Positions 63,623 through 64,000 of a stretch of DNA of 64,000 bases are shown one piece after another (the first letter of the stretch is position 1; every line of letters starts with the position of its first letter). The position numbers and the translations under genes were made by a program. The DNA is from Candidatus Electrothrix scaldis. GTDB taxonomy: Bacteria > Desulfobacterota > Desulfobulbia > Desulfobulbales > Desulfobulbaceae. Under the pieces are notes generated by a model that had not been told where the DNA came from, made no database searches, and was given only the letters and a program-made list of their open reading frames with translations. The DNA is taken from NCBI GenBank assembly GCA_033584155.1, contig CP138355.1, positions 3,357,826 through 3,421,825 of the forward strand, read 5' to 3'.

Positions 63623-63667
63623 AGTTGTTCCTCATTTTATTTTTACTTTGTTGCCAGCGACCCTTCT

Positions 63668-64000
63668 TTAAAACAATGTAAGTTGAACCTGTTGCGCTGT
63701 ATTCTCCCCAAAAAATCCCGGTTCATACTGCCGTTCTTCCTGCCATGTGGCATAAACACAGTATTCAAACAATTCCTTCTTACTGTTACGTTTCCTGACT
63801 ACCTTACTGCCTATATTAGTAAAGCCTAAAGAATTCATTGACTCCTCCAGCAATTTCTCAGCATGCACCTGAACACCATAAAAGCTTGAATTTCCTACAA
63901 TGTAACAAAGAACAGATCCCTTACTCAAATGCCTTCGCAAACTCTGAAGATGTAACTGCATATCATGAAAATACTTCCAAACATAGTTTGCCATCAGCAA
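63668..64000 (-). CDS. DNA methyltransferase, C-terminal part (runs off right edge)
   Basis: The last 110 or so residues before the stop at 63668; the frame stays open to the window edge, so the catalytic motifs are missing. KGSVLCYIVGNSSFYGVQV ... LLEESMNSLGF ... RKRNSKKELFEYCVYATW parallels the end of the methyltransferase at 56448 and is typical of the C-terminal strands of such enzymes. It may belong to a second modification system beginning to the right. Confidence 0.7.
   Translation of the reverse strand: MLMANYVWKYFHDMQLHLQSLRRHLSKGSVLCYIVGNSSFYGVQVHAEKLLEESMNSLGFTNIGSKVVRKRNSKKELFEYCVYATWQEERQYEPGFFGENTAQQVQLTLF

Overview
The window reads as chromosomal DNA of a Gram-negative, probably sulfur-cycling Desulfobacterota bacterium. 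It has lipopolysaccharide genes (Kdo transferase, a KdnA-like aminotransferase), a nuoA / nuoB-nuoC-fusion pair of complex I, a methylene-tetrahydrofolate reductase with a Cys-rich MetV-like tail, an NtrC/sigma54-type regulator, an H-NOX sensor and a beta-lysine osmolyte operon. Several proteins resemble those I know from Desulfobulbales, including cable bacteria. That placement is inference; no rRNA or other diagnostic marker is present.

Layout. 0-6.3 kb: start of a secreted protein behind a candidate c-di-GMP (GEMM-I) riboswitch, a VanZ-like protein, a flotillin/YqiK protein with a protease-like partner that lacks the usual catalytic His, a GAF membrane protein and small ORFs. 6.4-10.4 kb: comEC and waaA. 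10.6-16.6 kb: a PD-(D/E)XK protein and a NACHT-type STAND gene wrecked by three lesions (an IS with 6-bp target duplication, a MITE-like element with 3-bp duplication, and a one-base loss in an A-run). Removing all three by hand restores one 1056-residue frame. 16.6-21.1 kb: a co-directional run PHP phosphoesterase, NtrC-type regulator, H-NOX, MetF/MetV, leading into the NACHT gene.

21.4-27.1 kb: the most system-like accessory locus. Two paralogous HU/DUF4469-like genes, each with a near-identical sigma70 promoter, flank a Uma2 nuclease gene and an overlapping membrane-anchored NB-ARC/TPR STAND gene. The STAND protein shares its N-terminal Gly/Asn/Gln-rich motif with the broken NACHT protein. 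The gap before the second paralog is packed with palindromes and repeats. 27.1-36.5 kb: YgiQ radical SAM protein, a membrane-protein pair, a GT-C-like protein, an orphan efflux adaptor/outer-membrane channel pair, a DUF5666-like secreted protein and a cNMP-binding/DUF4388 protein. 36.9-44.4 kb: hflX (apparently starting at AUU), nuoA-nuoBC, and a DUF2868 / DUF3482 GTPase pair.

44.4-49.5 kb: a large secreted beta-helix protein and a complete IS66-type element with an 8-bp target duplication. 49.5-55.5 kb: a remnant of a second lysS tail, a DUF6398 protein, the ablA-ablB-lysS operon and a MetE-like methyltransferase. 55.5-64 kb: an overlapping DNA methyltransferase/nuclease-like pair, a SulP transporter, small membrane proteins, a deaminase, an L,D-transpeptidase whose N-terminus is encoded by a dispersed palindromic repeat, a KdnA-like aminotransferase, and the C-terminal part of another DNA methyltransferase running off the right edge. 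No tRNA, rRNA or CRISPR array was seen.
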